From JAGLOK01 sp023139005 (GTDB lineage Bacteria; Bacillota; Clostridia; Christensenellales; UMGS416), in assembly GCA_030637745.1 (NCBI GenBank), contig DAOWFX010000099.1, positions 1-8,010 of the forward strand: a stretch of DNA of 8,010 nt, in the 5' to 3' direction. The notes under the pieces are model-generated. The model searched no databases. It saw only the letters and a program-made list of their open reading frames with translations, and was not told the DNA's origin. Shown in pieces: positions 1 through 6,135 of the stretch. The translations under genes were made by a program, and so were the position numbers. Every line of letters starts with the position of its first letter. Within the stretch, counting starts at the first letter, position 1.

Positions 1-40
1 AACATATAATAGTATAATATTCATAGCATTTCATTTAATC

Positions 41-69
41 TTGCCTTTTTTGTCATATGTTGGTATAAT
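41..69 (+). promoter_or_regulatory. Sigma-A type promoter with extended -10, upstream of the lipoprotein pair
   Basis: A -35 like box TTGCCT (41-46) is separated by 17 bp from a perfect -10 box TATAAT (64-69). The -10 box is preceded by TGG (61-63), which gives the TGn extended -10. Transcription should start near position 76, leaving a leader of about 33 nt before the first lipoprotein gene. The match is seen directly in the sequence. Its use as the promoter for both lipoprotein genes is inferred from position, and I see no comparable promoter between them. Confidence 0.75.
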
Positions 70-108
70 TGCCAAGGATAAATATTACACTTTGAAAAAG
101 GTACTTAT

Positions 109-1458
109 ATGAAAACTAAGAAAATACAATTCATTGTTATTTGTTTTTTGATTATCGCATTGTGTGCAATTCTCGGATGCAACAATAGCGAATCCCCTTC
201 TAATATCTCTGAAACTACAGAACCTACGCAAGATCCAATACCAACACACAACAACGAAAGCATTGATTCCTTAAGTTTTAGTGAAATAGCAGGTGCAGGT
301 TTCATGGAGAATATTAATAATATTTCTGGTACAGCAATTTTTAAAGAAATGACACTAGATGGATCTTTTGATGAATATATTAGCAATGGTCTAATGGAAT
401 TGATTGGTCAACTAGACTATGAAAAGGTTAAAACAGACGAGAAAAGAGTCGCAGTGTATTTATATCAAATGAGTATTTCAAACGGAGAAACGGATTACCT
501 AATCGATATCTTCTATAGTCAGAATGGTCGTTTTGTTGTATTAAATAACAAGTGGGAAGCCAGAGGAAACGATGATGAAGTTACACAAATTACAGCAATC
601 TTAGATACTATAAAAATTAGAACTGCTAAAAACAAGTTACAAGAACCTGAAATTATTATTTTATCAGATGAAGAAGTGTTGGAACATTTTGACGAACTAT
701 TGCAAAAAAGCAAAACTACTATACCAACAAAGATTAATGCAAGTAGATACTATATACCTGATGAAAAACTCAGAATTGGACATTGGGATACAGATTTCTC
801 AGAGATTCGTGGTTACAAAGAAGTAGATATTACTAACGAACAATTAATCCCGATACTTTCTGCTATTGACACATCATTGTCTAACGTTAATGTTGTATCA
901 GAAGAAGAGATAACGAATTCAGATGTACTCGTATTTGTTTTATACAGAGGATTTCAACTAAATATTAATGTAGATGAGACATCTATATATTTAAGAGCTC
1001 AATTTTATGACAAGTTTTACAGAATAAAAATCAACAACAAAAAACTACATGGTGAATATATGAATCTGTTTGACAGCAATGCAAATATGATTGACTTTGA
1101 AGATATTTCAGAAACTGAAAGTATCTCATTATTTTATGTCAAGGAAAAAGACAAGAAAGATTATCCTGAAAATGGTCGTTTAAGTGAGATCAAAATAACT
1201 GATGAAAAGGTAATTAACAAAATAGTTAAGGCAATCAAATATAGCTCAACACCAACATTAACTTATCCATCACGTGAGAATGCAGATTTATTGTTACATA
1301 CAATAAACGGAGATGTATTCATTAAAATGAAGTATCCTGTATCAGACGATAAGGAAGAGCTGGAATGGATATTAACAGAACCCACGATCATAGTGGAGGG
1401 TTATTTTTGGTATGAATGTCCTGAACTATACGAGATATTGAATGAGCACTTGAGTTGA
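109..1458 (+). CDS. Putative secreted lipoprotein, body of unknown function
   Basis: This encodes a 449-residue protein. It starts with a basic stretch (MKTKK), a hydrophobic core (about residues 7-22) and a lipobox ILGC with the lipid-carrying cysteine at residue 24. It should therefore be exported by Sec, lipidated and anchored to the outer face of the membrane. The next 20 residues or so are rich in Ser, Thr, Pro, Glu and Asn, typical of a flexible linker. The rest (about 50-449) is acidic, with alternating short strands and helices. There are no further membrane segments and only one cysteine near the C-terminus (Cys439, in WYECPELYEI). I do not recognise a domain. The start is supported by an AAAAGG ribosome site (96-101) 7 nt upstream and by the signal peptide beginning at the first Met. 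It is probably cotranscribed with the WG-repeat lipoprotein 51 bp downstream, whose leader it closely resembles. Base use is clearly more AT-rich than in the hydrogenase genes. Confidence 0.85.
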   Translation: MKTKKIQFIVICFLIIALCAILGCNNSESPSNISETTEPTQDPIPTHNNESIDSLSFSEIAGAGFMENINNISGTAIFKEMTLDGSFDEYISNGLMELIGQLDYEKVKTDEKRVAVYLYQMSISNGETDYLIDIFYSQNGRFVVLNNKWEARGNDDEVTQITAILDTIKIRTAKNKLQEPEIIILSDEEVLEHFDELLQKSKTTIPTKINASRYYIPDEKLRIGHWDTDFSEIRGYKEVDITNEQLIPILSAIDTSLSNVNVVSEEEITNSDVLVFVLYRGFQLNINVDETSIYLRAQFYDKFYRIKINNKKLHGEYMNLFDSNANMIDFEDISETESISLFYVKEKDKKDYPENGRLSEIKITDEKVINKIVKAIKYSSTPTLTYPSRENADLLLHTINGDVFIKMKYPVSDDKEELEWILTEPTIIVEGYFWYECPELYEILNEHLS

Positions 1459-1499
1459 TAGTTGATTGATATAGTTGCTAACCTACAAATAACAAAACC

Positions 1500-1504
1500 A
1501 GGGG
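1500..1504 (+). promoter_or_regulatory. Ribosome binding site that fixes the start of the WG-repeat lipoprotein
   Basis: AGGGG lies 5 nt before the ATG at 1510. The reading frame stays open upstream to a TTG at 1462. Only the ATG at 1510 has a good ribosome site and begins directly with a lipoprotein signal peptide, so it is the preferred start. Confidence 0.7.
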
Positions 1505-1509
1505 ATAAA

Positions 1510-3360
1510 ATGAAGAAAACAGTTATACTATTTATGCTTATCACAATATGTGCAATTCTTGGATGCAGCAAGGTAGCATCGCCTTCAGAAATCCATGAAA
1601 CAACAGAACCTAGTACGGGCAATGAGGAAATAAATAAAATAGTGCAAAGCGAGGCATCTCCTGATTTGTTGTTTCTGCAAGATTTGTTTGAAAAGTATTA
1701 CGTTGCGGTGTTTATTAATAGTAAACCTATAAATTTAGATAGTATAATCGAACAGAATGACAGTACTTCGATATTTGTTAGTATGCTAGAGTTCGAATGT
1801 AGTATACAAAAAGATATTAGGGCTATGATGAAAGACACCTATACAGATATTGATGTCAATGTAAATATTATTGAGTTTGATATAATCACTACAATAGAGA
1901 AGATATATGATTACAAGGTCTATGTTCATATTGACTTGACAGATTCTACAGAAAACTCACAAAAAAGTAGACTTGGCCTCGAGTATGATATCAAACTCAA
2001 AGAAGTAGATAAGATATATAAGGTAATAGATATTGAACGTCTTGATATAGAATATAGTGATTTTGCATATGAAATAAACAAGAATATGAAAATCTCAGAT
2101 GGACAGATCAGATTAGAAATCCTAAAGAACAACAATTTGATAACACTCCGTACATTCCATGAAGACTTAGCTGCTGCACAAGCACAAAATGGCAACTATG
2201 GATTTATCAACAGGGATGGCGATTGGATTATTGAGCCAGTATATCATGAAGTCGGGGATTTTAGCGAAGGCATCGCCCGGGTAAGTGTTCAGAACAAATG
2301 GGGATTTATTGATAGCACAGGAATAGTTATTGTTGAACCACACTATCAATTCGCCAACGACTTCAAAAACGATCTGGGTTATATCGGCAACAACTGTGAA
2401 GAGTATTATGTTGATCATACTGGTACTATTGTCTTGAGATCAGAAGATTATGAAGAATATGTTTTCGGCGGTAATTTTTCAGAAGATAACACCACTATAA
2501 TATACACAATGACTGAAGAAGATGGAGATAGAATCCACTATGCAAGTGTAATCGATAACAAAGGAACTCTACATATCGATGGATATAAGCAAAATATTGC
2601 TCATATTTTTGAAGAGGTTGTCAATGGATATCGCATTGCAGAGAGTACTACTCACGATCATCAGACAGAAGGAGATACGGGCGTTATTGATAATCAAGGA
2701 AATTGGGTTATTAAACCCATTTATGATGACATTAAGTTTTATGATGATACTACTTTAATTGTTACACAAATCTACTCAGGTTCCTTGGAAAGTGGTCTCA
2801 TGACACTGCAAGGAGGTTGGATACAAAAGCCAAATAAGATGATGATATGGGATTATGGACATGGCTTACTCGTTTATTATACAATGACAGAGCCACAAAA
2901 AATGGAACTGTATGATCTGCAAGGAAATATGCTGCTTCAAGGAAAAAGCTATCAATCTGTAAAGATTATTGATGAAGATCTTGTATTGTGCAAAAAAGAT
3001 GATTCAACACCGCCTAAACTATTTTGGTCAGATGGAACCTCGATTATGAGCGAATATTATGTCGAACAAGGACAAATCATAAACGATAATATTATTTCAA
3101 CTTCTATTTGGATTAACGGAGAAATACTAATTGGTATTCTAGACAAAGAAAATCCTGAACAATGGATAATAGCTCCCCGATATGAACGAATTCTCTTTAC
3201 AAATTATGATACTGTAGAAGGTATTGTTGTTAATTACGAAAAGTCAACCAATGACACCGTGACATTTCACTGCGAAACCTTTGATATGCAGGGAAATATA
3301 TTATCTGTAAGCGAGGAGATCACTCTTTCATATGATGCATACAAAGAGTTCTGCTCATGA
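1510..3360 (+). CDS. Secreted lipoprotein with WG repeats
   Basis: From the ATG at 1510 the protein has 616 residues. A short signal peptide (MKKTVILFML...) ends in the lipobox ILGC, with the lipidated cysteine at residue 19. A Ser/Thr/Glu linker follows to about residue 50. Residues about 52-185 form an alpha/beta region with long amphipathic strands. It might be an NTF2-like or similar extracellular domain, but I cannot assign it. From about residue 229 onward there are degenerate WG (KWG family) repeats: YGFINRDGDWIIEPVY (230-245), KWGFIDSTGIVIVEPHY (263-279), GVIDNQGNWVIKPIYD (391-406), and weaker copies near 429-440, 466-475 and in the last 60 residues (ILIGILDKE, WIIAPRYE). Such repeats usually build beta-rich, propeller-like binding surfaces. 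The partner is unknown, and no catalytic motif is visible. The gene lies 51 bp after the first lipoprotein gene and is followed by a strong terminator. Confidence 0.85.
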   Translation: MKKTVILFMLITICAILGCSKVASPSEIHETTEPSTGNEEINKIVQSEASPDLLFLQDLFEKYYVAVFINSKPINLDSIIEQNDSTSIFVSMLEFECSIQKDIRAMMKDTYTDIDVNVNIIEFDIITTIEKIYDYKVYVHIDLTDSTENSQKSRLGLEYDIKLKEVDKIYKVIDIERLDIEYSDFAYEINKNMKISDGQIRLEILKNNNLITLRTFHEDLAAAQAQNGNYGFINRDGDWIIEPVYHEVGDFSEGIARVSVQNKWGFIDSTGIVIVEPHYQFANDFKNDLGYIGNNCEEYYVDHTGTIVLRSEDYEEYVFGGNFSEDNTTIIYTMTEEDGDRIHYASVIDNKGTLHIDGYKQNIAHIFEEVVNGYRIAESTTHDHQTEGDTGVIDNQGNWVIKPIYDDIKFYDDTTLIVTQIYSGSLESGLMTLQGGWIQKPNKMMIWDYGHGLLVYYTMTEPQKMELYDLQGNMLLQGKSYQSVKIIDEDLVLCKKDDSTPPKLFWSDGTSIMSEYYVEQGQIINDNIISTSIWINGEILIGILDKENPEQWIIAPRYERILFTNYDTVEGIVVNYEKSTNDTVTFHCETFDMQGNILSVSEEITLSYDAYKEFCS

Positions 3361-3407
3361 TTTGATGCAATGCATTCAGCATCAACCCTCTTCCATGCAT
3401 AAATACA

Positions 3408-3436
3408 AAGAAGACTATCAAACAGTCTTCTTTTTT
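3408..3436 (+). terminator. Intrinsic terminator after the lipoprotein genes
   Basis: AAGAAGACT (3408-3416) and AGTCTTCTT (3424-3432) form a perfect 9-bp stem with a 7-nt loop. The U tract overlaps the 3' arm and runs to 3436. The hairpin begins 48 nt after the stop codon of the WG-repeat lipoprotein and separates that unit from the hydrogenase operon. The A-rich 5' side of the stem could also give weak termination on the minus strand, but no minus-strand gene needs it here. Confidence 0.9.
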
Positions 3437-3593
3437 AGTACTTATAATGAACAAAACAATATGATAAAATAGTTTTATAAGAACTCCTCAAACAACTAAA
3501 CCCCATTCAACATTTTGCTAATTACTTTGAGTAACCACCTCAAGCAACTTTCTTGACTGTTTCTCCCGAAAACTACCATATACTTGACTTTTT

Positions 3594-3602
3594 TGGTATA
3601 AT
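3594..3602 (+). promoter_or_regulatory. Extended -10 promoter element upstream of hydC
   Basis: TGGTATAAT gives a perfect -10 (3597-3602) with the TGn extension. There is no good -35 at 16-18 bp (TACCAT at 3574-3579), so the extended -10 would have to compensate. The start would be near 3609, about 55 bp upstream of the Rex-like site, so a repressor bound there would act mainly as a roadblock. The string is clear; its use is inferred. Confidence 0.5.
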
Positions 3603-3635
3603 ATAAAAAAACTAACTCAATTATTGGCGTACTAT

Positions 3636-3662
3636 TTGTTTAAAGTAACTAAAACCTAAAAT
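3636..3662 (+). promoter_or_regulatory. Second candidate promoter directly beside the Rex-like site
   Basis: TAAAAT (3657-3662) matches the -10 consensus at five of six bases. TTGTTT (3636-3641) is a possible -35, but with a short 15-bp spacer. The predicted start near 3669 falls inside the palindrome at 3664-3681, which is the arrangement expected for simple repression. The boxes are weak, so this is only a candidate. Confidence 0.35.
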
Positions 3663-3663
3663 A

Positions 3664-3681
3664 TTGTGAATTAATTAACAA
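3664..3681. promoter_or_regulatory. Putative Rex operator (NADH/NAD+ sensing repressor site)
   Basis: TTGTGAATTAATTAACAA is an 18-bp inverted repeat with eight of nine base pairs symmetric; the only mismatch is G3668 against A3677. It fits the Rex consensus as I know it (TTGTGAA or TTGTTAA, four AT-rich bases, then TTCACAA or TTAACAA). Rex releases DNA when the NADH/NAD+ ratio rises. The site lies 117 bp upstream of the start of an NADH-linked hydrogenase operon, a typical Rex target in anaerobic Firmicutes and Thermotogae. No rex gene is in the window. Confidence 0.8.
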
Positions 3682-3782
3682 TAAAAACGCTGTTTTTTTG
3701 AATTGCTTTATGATATATTAATTCAGGCAATTTTAAGGCAAAGGATTGTCACCAAAACAGTTTTAAATTTAATTTTTTATAT

Positions 3783-3789
3783 AAGGAGG
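3783..3789 (+). promoter_or_regulatory. Strong Shine-Dalgarno site of hydC
   Basis: AAGGAGG is a full match to the anti-Shine-Dalgarno sequence, 8 nt before the ATG at 3798. It fixes the start of hydC and suggests high translation of the operon. Confidence 0.85.
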
Positions 3790-3797
3790 CATTTTTA

Positions 3798-4280
3798 ATG
3801 TCTGAAAAGCAAAAGTTCGAAAAGCTAAACGCATTCATCAAAGTGCAAAAAGACTTGGACGGACCACTCATGCCAGTCATGCAGTTTGCACAGGATGTAT
3901 TTGGCTACCTACCCATGGACGTACAGCAGGCTATCGCGGAGGGACTTGGTATCCCAATGACCAAGGTGTATGGCGTTGCAACGTTCTACTCACAATTTGT
4001 ACTCGAAGAACAAGGACAGCACATCGTTAGCCTATGTATGGGCACTGCATGCTATGTAAAAGGTGCACAGAAGATCCTTGATGTGCTCGAAGAAGAGCTG
4101 GGAATAAAAGACGGCAAGACAACAGAGGACAGGAAGTTTACACTCTCAGGCACACGCTGCTTGGGTTGTTGCGGCTTAGCCCCTGTTATGATGATCGGGG
4201 AAGATGTGTATGGACAGCTAGAACCTGAACAAATTCCTGAAATACTCGCAAAATACAAAACGCAAGAGGTGGCATCATGA
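3798..4280 (+). CDS. hydC: NAD(H)-linked [FeFe] hydrogenase, NuoE-like [2Fe-2S] subunit
   Basis: This 160-residue protein has the length and fold signature of the NuoE / 24-kDa family. An N-terminal helical region contains the family stretch GYLPMDVQQAIAEGLGIP and the conserved YGVATFYSQF (58-67). A thioredoxin-like [2Fe-2S] domain follows. The expected ligands are Cys80 and Cys85 (CMGTAC) and Cys121 and Cys125 (CLGCCGLAP); Cys124 is an extra one. In known HydABC and Hnd complexes this subunit sits next to the FMN/NADH subunit and carries a [2Fe-2S] cluster beside the flavin. It is the first gene of the operon, and its stop overlaps the start of hydB by 4 bp (ATGA), which points to translational coupling. 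NuoE of complex I is the main alternative, but the adjoining [FeFe] hydrogenase and the absence of other nuo genes argue for HydC. The same gene is called hndA in Desulfovibrio-style naming. Confidence 0.93.
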   Translation: MSEKQKFEKLNAFIKVQKDLDGPLMPVMQFAQDVFGYLPMDVQQAIAEGLGIPMTKVYGVATFYSQFVLEEQGQHIVSLCMGTACYVKGAQKILDVLEEELGIKDGKTTEDRKFTLSGTRCLGCCGLAPVMMIGEDVYGQLEPEQIPEILAKYKTQEVAS

Positions 4281-6124
4281 CGACATTTCAAGAGTTAGCA
4301 AAGATAAAAGAAGCCACCTTGCAGAATAATTTCCTTGCAGAAAATTCAAAAGGAACACGTATCGTCGTGGGTATGGCAACATGTGGACAAGCAGCCGGTG
4401 CAAAAAAAGCATTGAAACTATTTGAAAAGAATGCAGTAGGCAACGACAAAGTCAAGGTTTCCATGACAGGCTGTGTTGGAACGTGCAGGCTTGAGCCTCT
4501 GGTTGAAGTATATCAAGACGGTAAACGCACAACTTATGTTTTGGTAGATGAAGACAAAGCACAACAAATATATGACGCCCACGTAATCGGTGGCAAAGTC
4601 GTCAACAAATATACAGTAGGAACCAATGAAAGAGAAGATGCAGATTCTATAGCAGACATCAGTTACTACAGAAGACAAACCCGCGTACTACTCAAAAACT
4701 GTGGCGTCATTAACCCAGAAGACATCAATGAGTACATTGCATTCGGAGGATATGAAGCGCTCCAAAAGGTGCTGTCTTCCATGACACAAGAAGATGTCAT
4801 CACAACATTGTTGGATGCAGGACTTCGTGGTCGTGGCGGCGGTGGTTTCCCAACGGGACTGAAGTGGAAGTTTGCAATGGGCAAAGCAGACCAAAAGTAC
4901 GTTATCTGCAATGCAGACGAAGGTGACCCCGGTGCATTCATGAACAGATCAGTGCTAGAAGGTGACCCCCATGCATTACTTGAAGCCATGACAATTGCAG
5001 GCTACACTATCGGTGCTACAATCGGCTATATATATATAAGAGCTGAATATCCTGTTGCAGTTGAGCGTTTGAAGATTGCAATTAATCAGTCCAAGAAAAT
5101 GGGGCTACTCGGAAAGGACATACTCGGAAGCGGCGTCGATTTTGAAATCGAAATCCGTTTGGGTGCTGGTGCATTTGTATGTGGCGAGGAAACAGCACTG
5201 ATTGCATCTATCGAAGGAGAACGAGGTGAACCCAAACCAAAACCACCATTCCCAGCGCAAAAGGGTGCGTTCGGCAAACCCACTGTAATCAACAATGTAG
5301 GAACATTTGCAAATATTCCACAGATCATCACCAAGGGCTCACAATGGTTTTCATCCATGGGCACAAAGAAATCAAAAGGCACAAAAGTGTTTGCACTCGG
5401 TGGCAAAATAAACAACCCCGGCTTGGTAGAAGTCCCAATGGGTACTTCACTGCGCGACATCATCTACAAGATGGGTGGCGGCATTCCAAACGGCAAAGAA
5501 TTCAAAGCTGCACAAACAGGCGGACCATCCGGCGGATGTATTCCTGTGGAGCACCTGGATATTCTCATCGACTATGACTCGCTTTCCTCAATCGGTACCA
5601 TGATGGGATCCGGTGGATTGATTGTCATGGACGAGGATAACTGTATGGTCGATATCGCACGATTCTTCTTGGACTTCACTGTCGATGAATCCTGCGGAAA
5701 ATGCGTACCTTGCAGAATCGGTACACGCAGAATGCGCGAAATCCTAGACAACATCGCAGAAGGCAAAGGAAAACCCATTGACCTTGAGCGTCTTGAATTA
5801 CTGGGTCGCAACATCAGCTCCACTTCACTGTGTGGCTTGGGACAGACTGCACCTAATCCAGTACTATCAACTATGAAATACTTTAAAGATGAATACCTTG
5901 CACACATCAATGAAAAAAGATGCCCTGCAAGTGTGTGTAAGGAATTACTTAACATCGTTATTTTGGAAGATAAATGTATTGGTTGCGGGTTGTGTGCAAA
6001 ACGCTGTCCGACAGAGGCGATTTCCGGCGAAATCAAAAGCCCATATGTCATCGATCAGGACAAATGCATCAAGTGCGAACTATGCTTTGACGCGTGTAAG
6101 TTTAACGCGATCACCAAAAAATAA
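4277..6124 (+). CDS. hydB: NAD(H)-linked [FeFe] hydrogenase, NuoF-like NADH/FMN subunit
   Basis: This 615-residue subunit is thought to bind NADH and FMN and is the likely site where electrons are split in bifurcating enzymes. Its parts in order are as follows. An N-terminal thioredoxin-like [2Fe-2S] domain (about 25-110) has Cys36, Cys66 and Cys70. The NuoF core has the glycine-rich NADH/FMN segment GLRGRGGGGFPTGLKW (183-198), NADEGDPGAFMNR (212-224) and GAGAFVCGEETALIASIEG (296-314). The NuoF-type [4Fe-4S] site is Cys473, Cys476, Cys479 and Cys519. A C-terminal two-cluster ferredoxin domain has Cys567/570/573/577 and Cys597/600/603/607. This layout matches HydB/HndC of trimeric hydrogenases rather than plain NuoF, which lacks both extensions. 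Translation likely couples to hydC through the ATGA overlap; a purine-rich AAGAGGTGG (4264-4272) precedes the start. hydA follows after 11 bp. The N-terminal domain shows three rather than four obvious cysteine ligands. Confidence 0.94.
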   Translation: MTTFQELAKIKEATLQNNFLAENSKGTRIVVGMATCGQAAGAKKALKLFEKNAVGNDKVKVSMTGCVGTCRLEPLVEVYQDGKRTTYVLVDEDKAQQIYDAHVIGGKVVNKYTVGTNEREDADSIADISYYRRQTRVLLKNCGVINPEDINEYIAFGGYEALQKVLSSMTQEDVITTLLDAGLRGRGGGGFPTGLKWKFAMGKADQKYVICNADEGDPGAFMNRSVLEGDPHALLEAMTIAGYTIGATIGYIYIRAEYPVAVERLKIAINQSKKMGLLGKDILGSGVDFEIEIRLGAGAFVCGEETALIASIEGERGEPKPKPPFPAQKGAFGKPTVINNVGTFANIPQIITKGSQWFSSMGTKKSKGTKVFALGGKINNPGLVEVPMGTSLRDIIYKMGGGIPNGKEFKAAQTGGPSGGCIPVEHLDILIDYDSLSSIGTMMGSGGLIVMDEDNCMVDIARFFLDFTVDESCGKCVPCRIGTRRMREILDNIAEGKGKPIDLERLELLGRNISSTSLCGLGQTAPNPVLSTMKYFKDEYLAHINEKRCPASVCKELLNIVILEDKCIGCGLCAKRCPTEAISGEIKSPYVIDQDKCIKCELCFDACKFNAITKK

Positions 6125-6135
6125 GGAGAATAAGA

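Larger units (their letters stand above)
3361..3797. other. Non-coding control region between the lipoprotein unit and the hydrogenase operon
   Basis: These 437 bp contain no convincing gene. The stretch is strongly AT-rich. In order it holds a small hairpin (TGATGC 3363-3368 with GCATCA 3379-3384), the intrinsic terminator at 3408-3436, about 150 bp in which I see only weak promoter-like strings, the extended -10 element at 3594-3602, the Rex-like palindrome at 3664-3681, two AGGCAA direct repeats (3725-3730 and 3736-3741), and the strong ribosome site of hydC. The leader of the hydrogenase mRNA could be about 125-190 nt, depending on which promoter is used. Confidence 0.8.

Noticed and set aside
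1462..1509. Upstream TTG start extending the WG-repeat lipoprotein by 16 residues
   Set aside because: The extension precedes the lipoprotein signal with a sequence that is not part of a signal peptide, has no good ribosome site, and begins only 3 nt after the previous stop codon. ATG 1510 has AGGGG at the right distance.
3443..3448. TATAAT just after the terminator as a hydC promoter
   Set aside because: No -35 box at the proper spacing (the region is the terminator hairpin), and it lies 350 bp from hydC. It is expected by chance in such AT-rich sequence.
3553..3584. TTGACT (3553-3558) with TATACT (3579-3584) as a promoter
   Set aside because: Both boxes are good, but the spacer is 20 bp, too long for a normal sigma-A promoter. 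A second TTGACT at 3584-3589 has no -10 at 17 bp.
5027..5038. (TA)6 run inside hydB
   Set aside because: It encodes the conserved GYIYIRAEYP segment in frame. A short tandem repeat that could slip, but nothing suggests phase variation.
3798..6124. hydC and hydB as nuoE and nuoF of respiratory complex I
   Set aside because: HydB has both the N-terminal [2Fe-2S] and C-terminal two-cluster extensions, the next gene is an [FeFe] hydrogenase, and no membrane-subunit genes are present.
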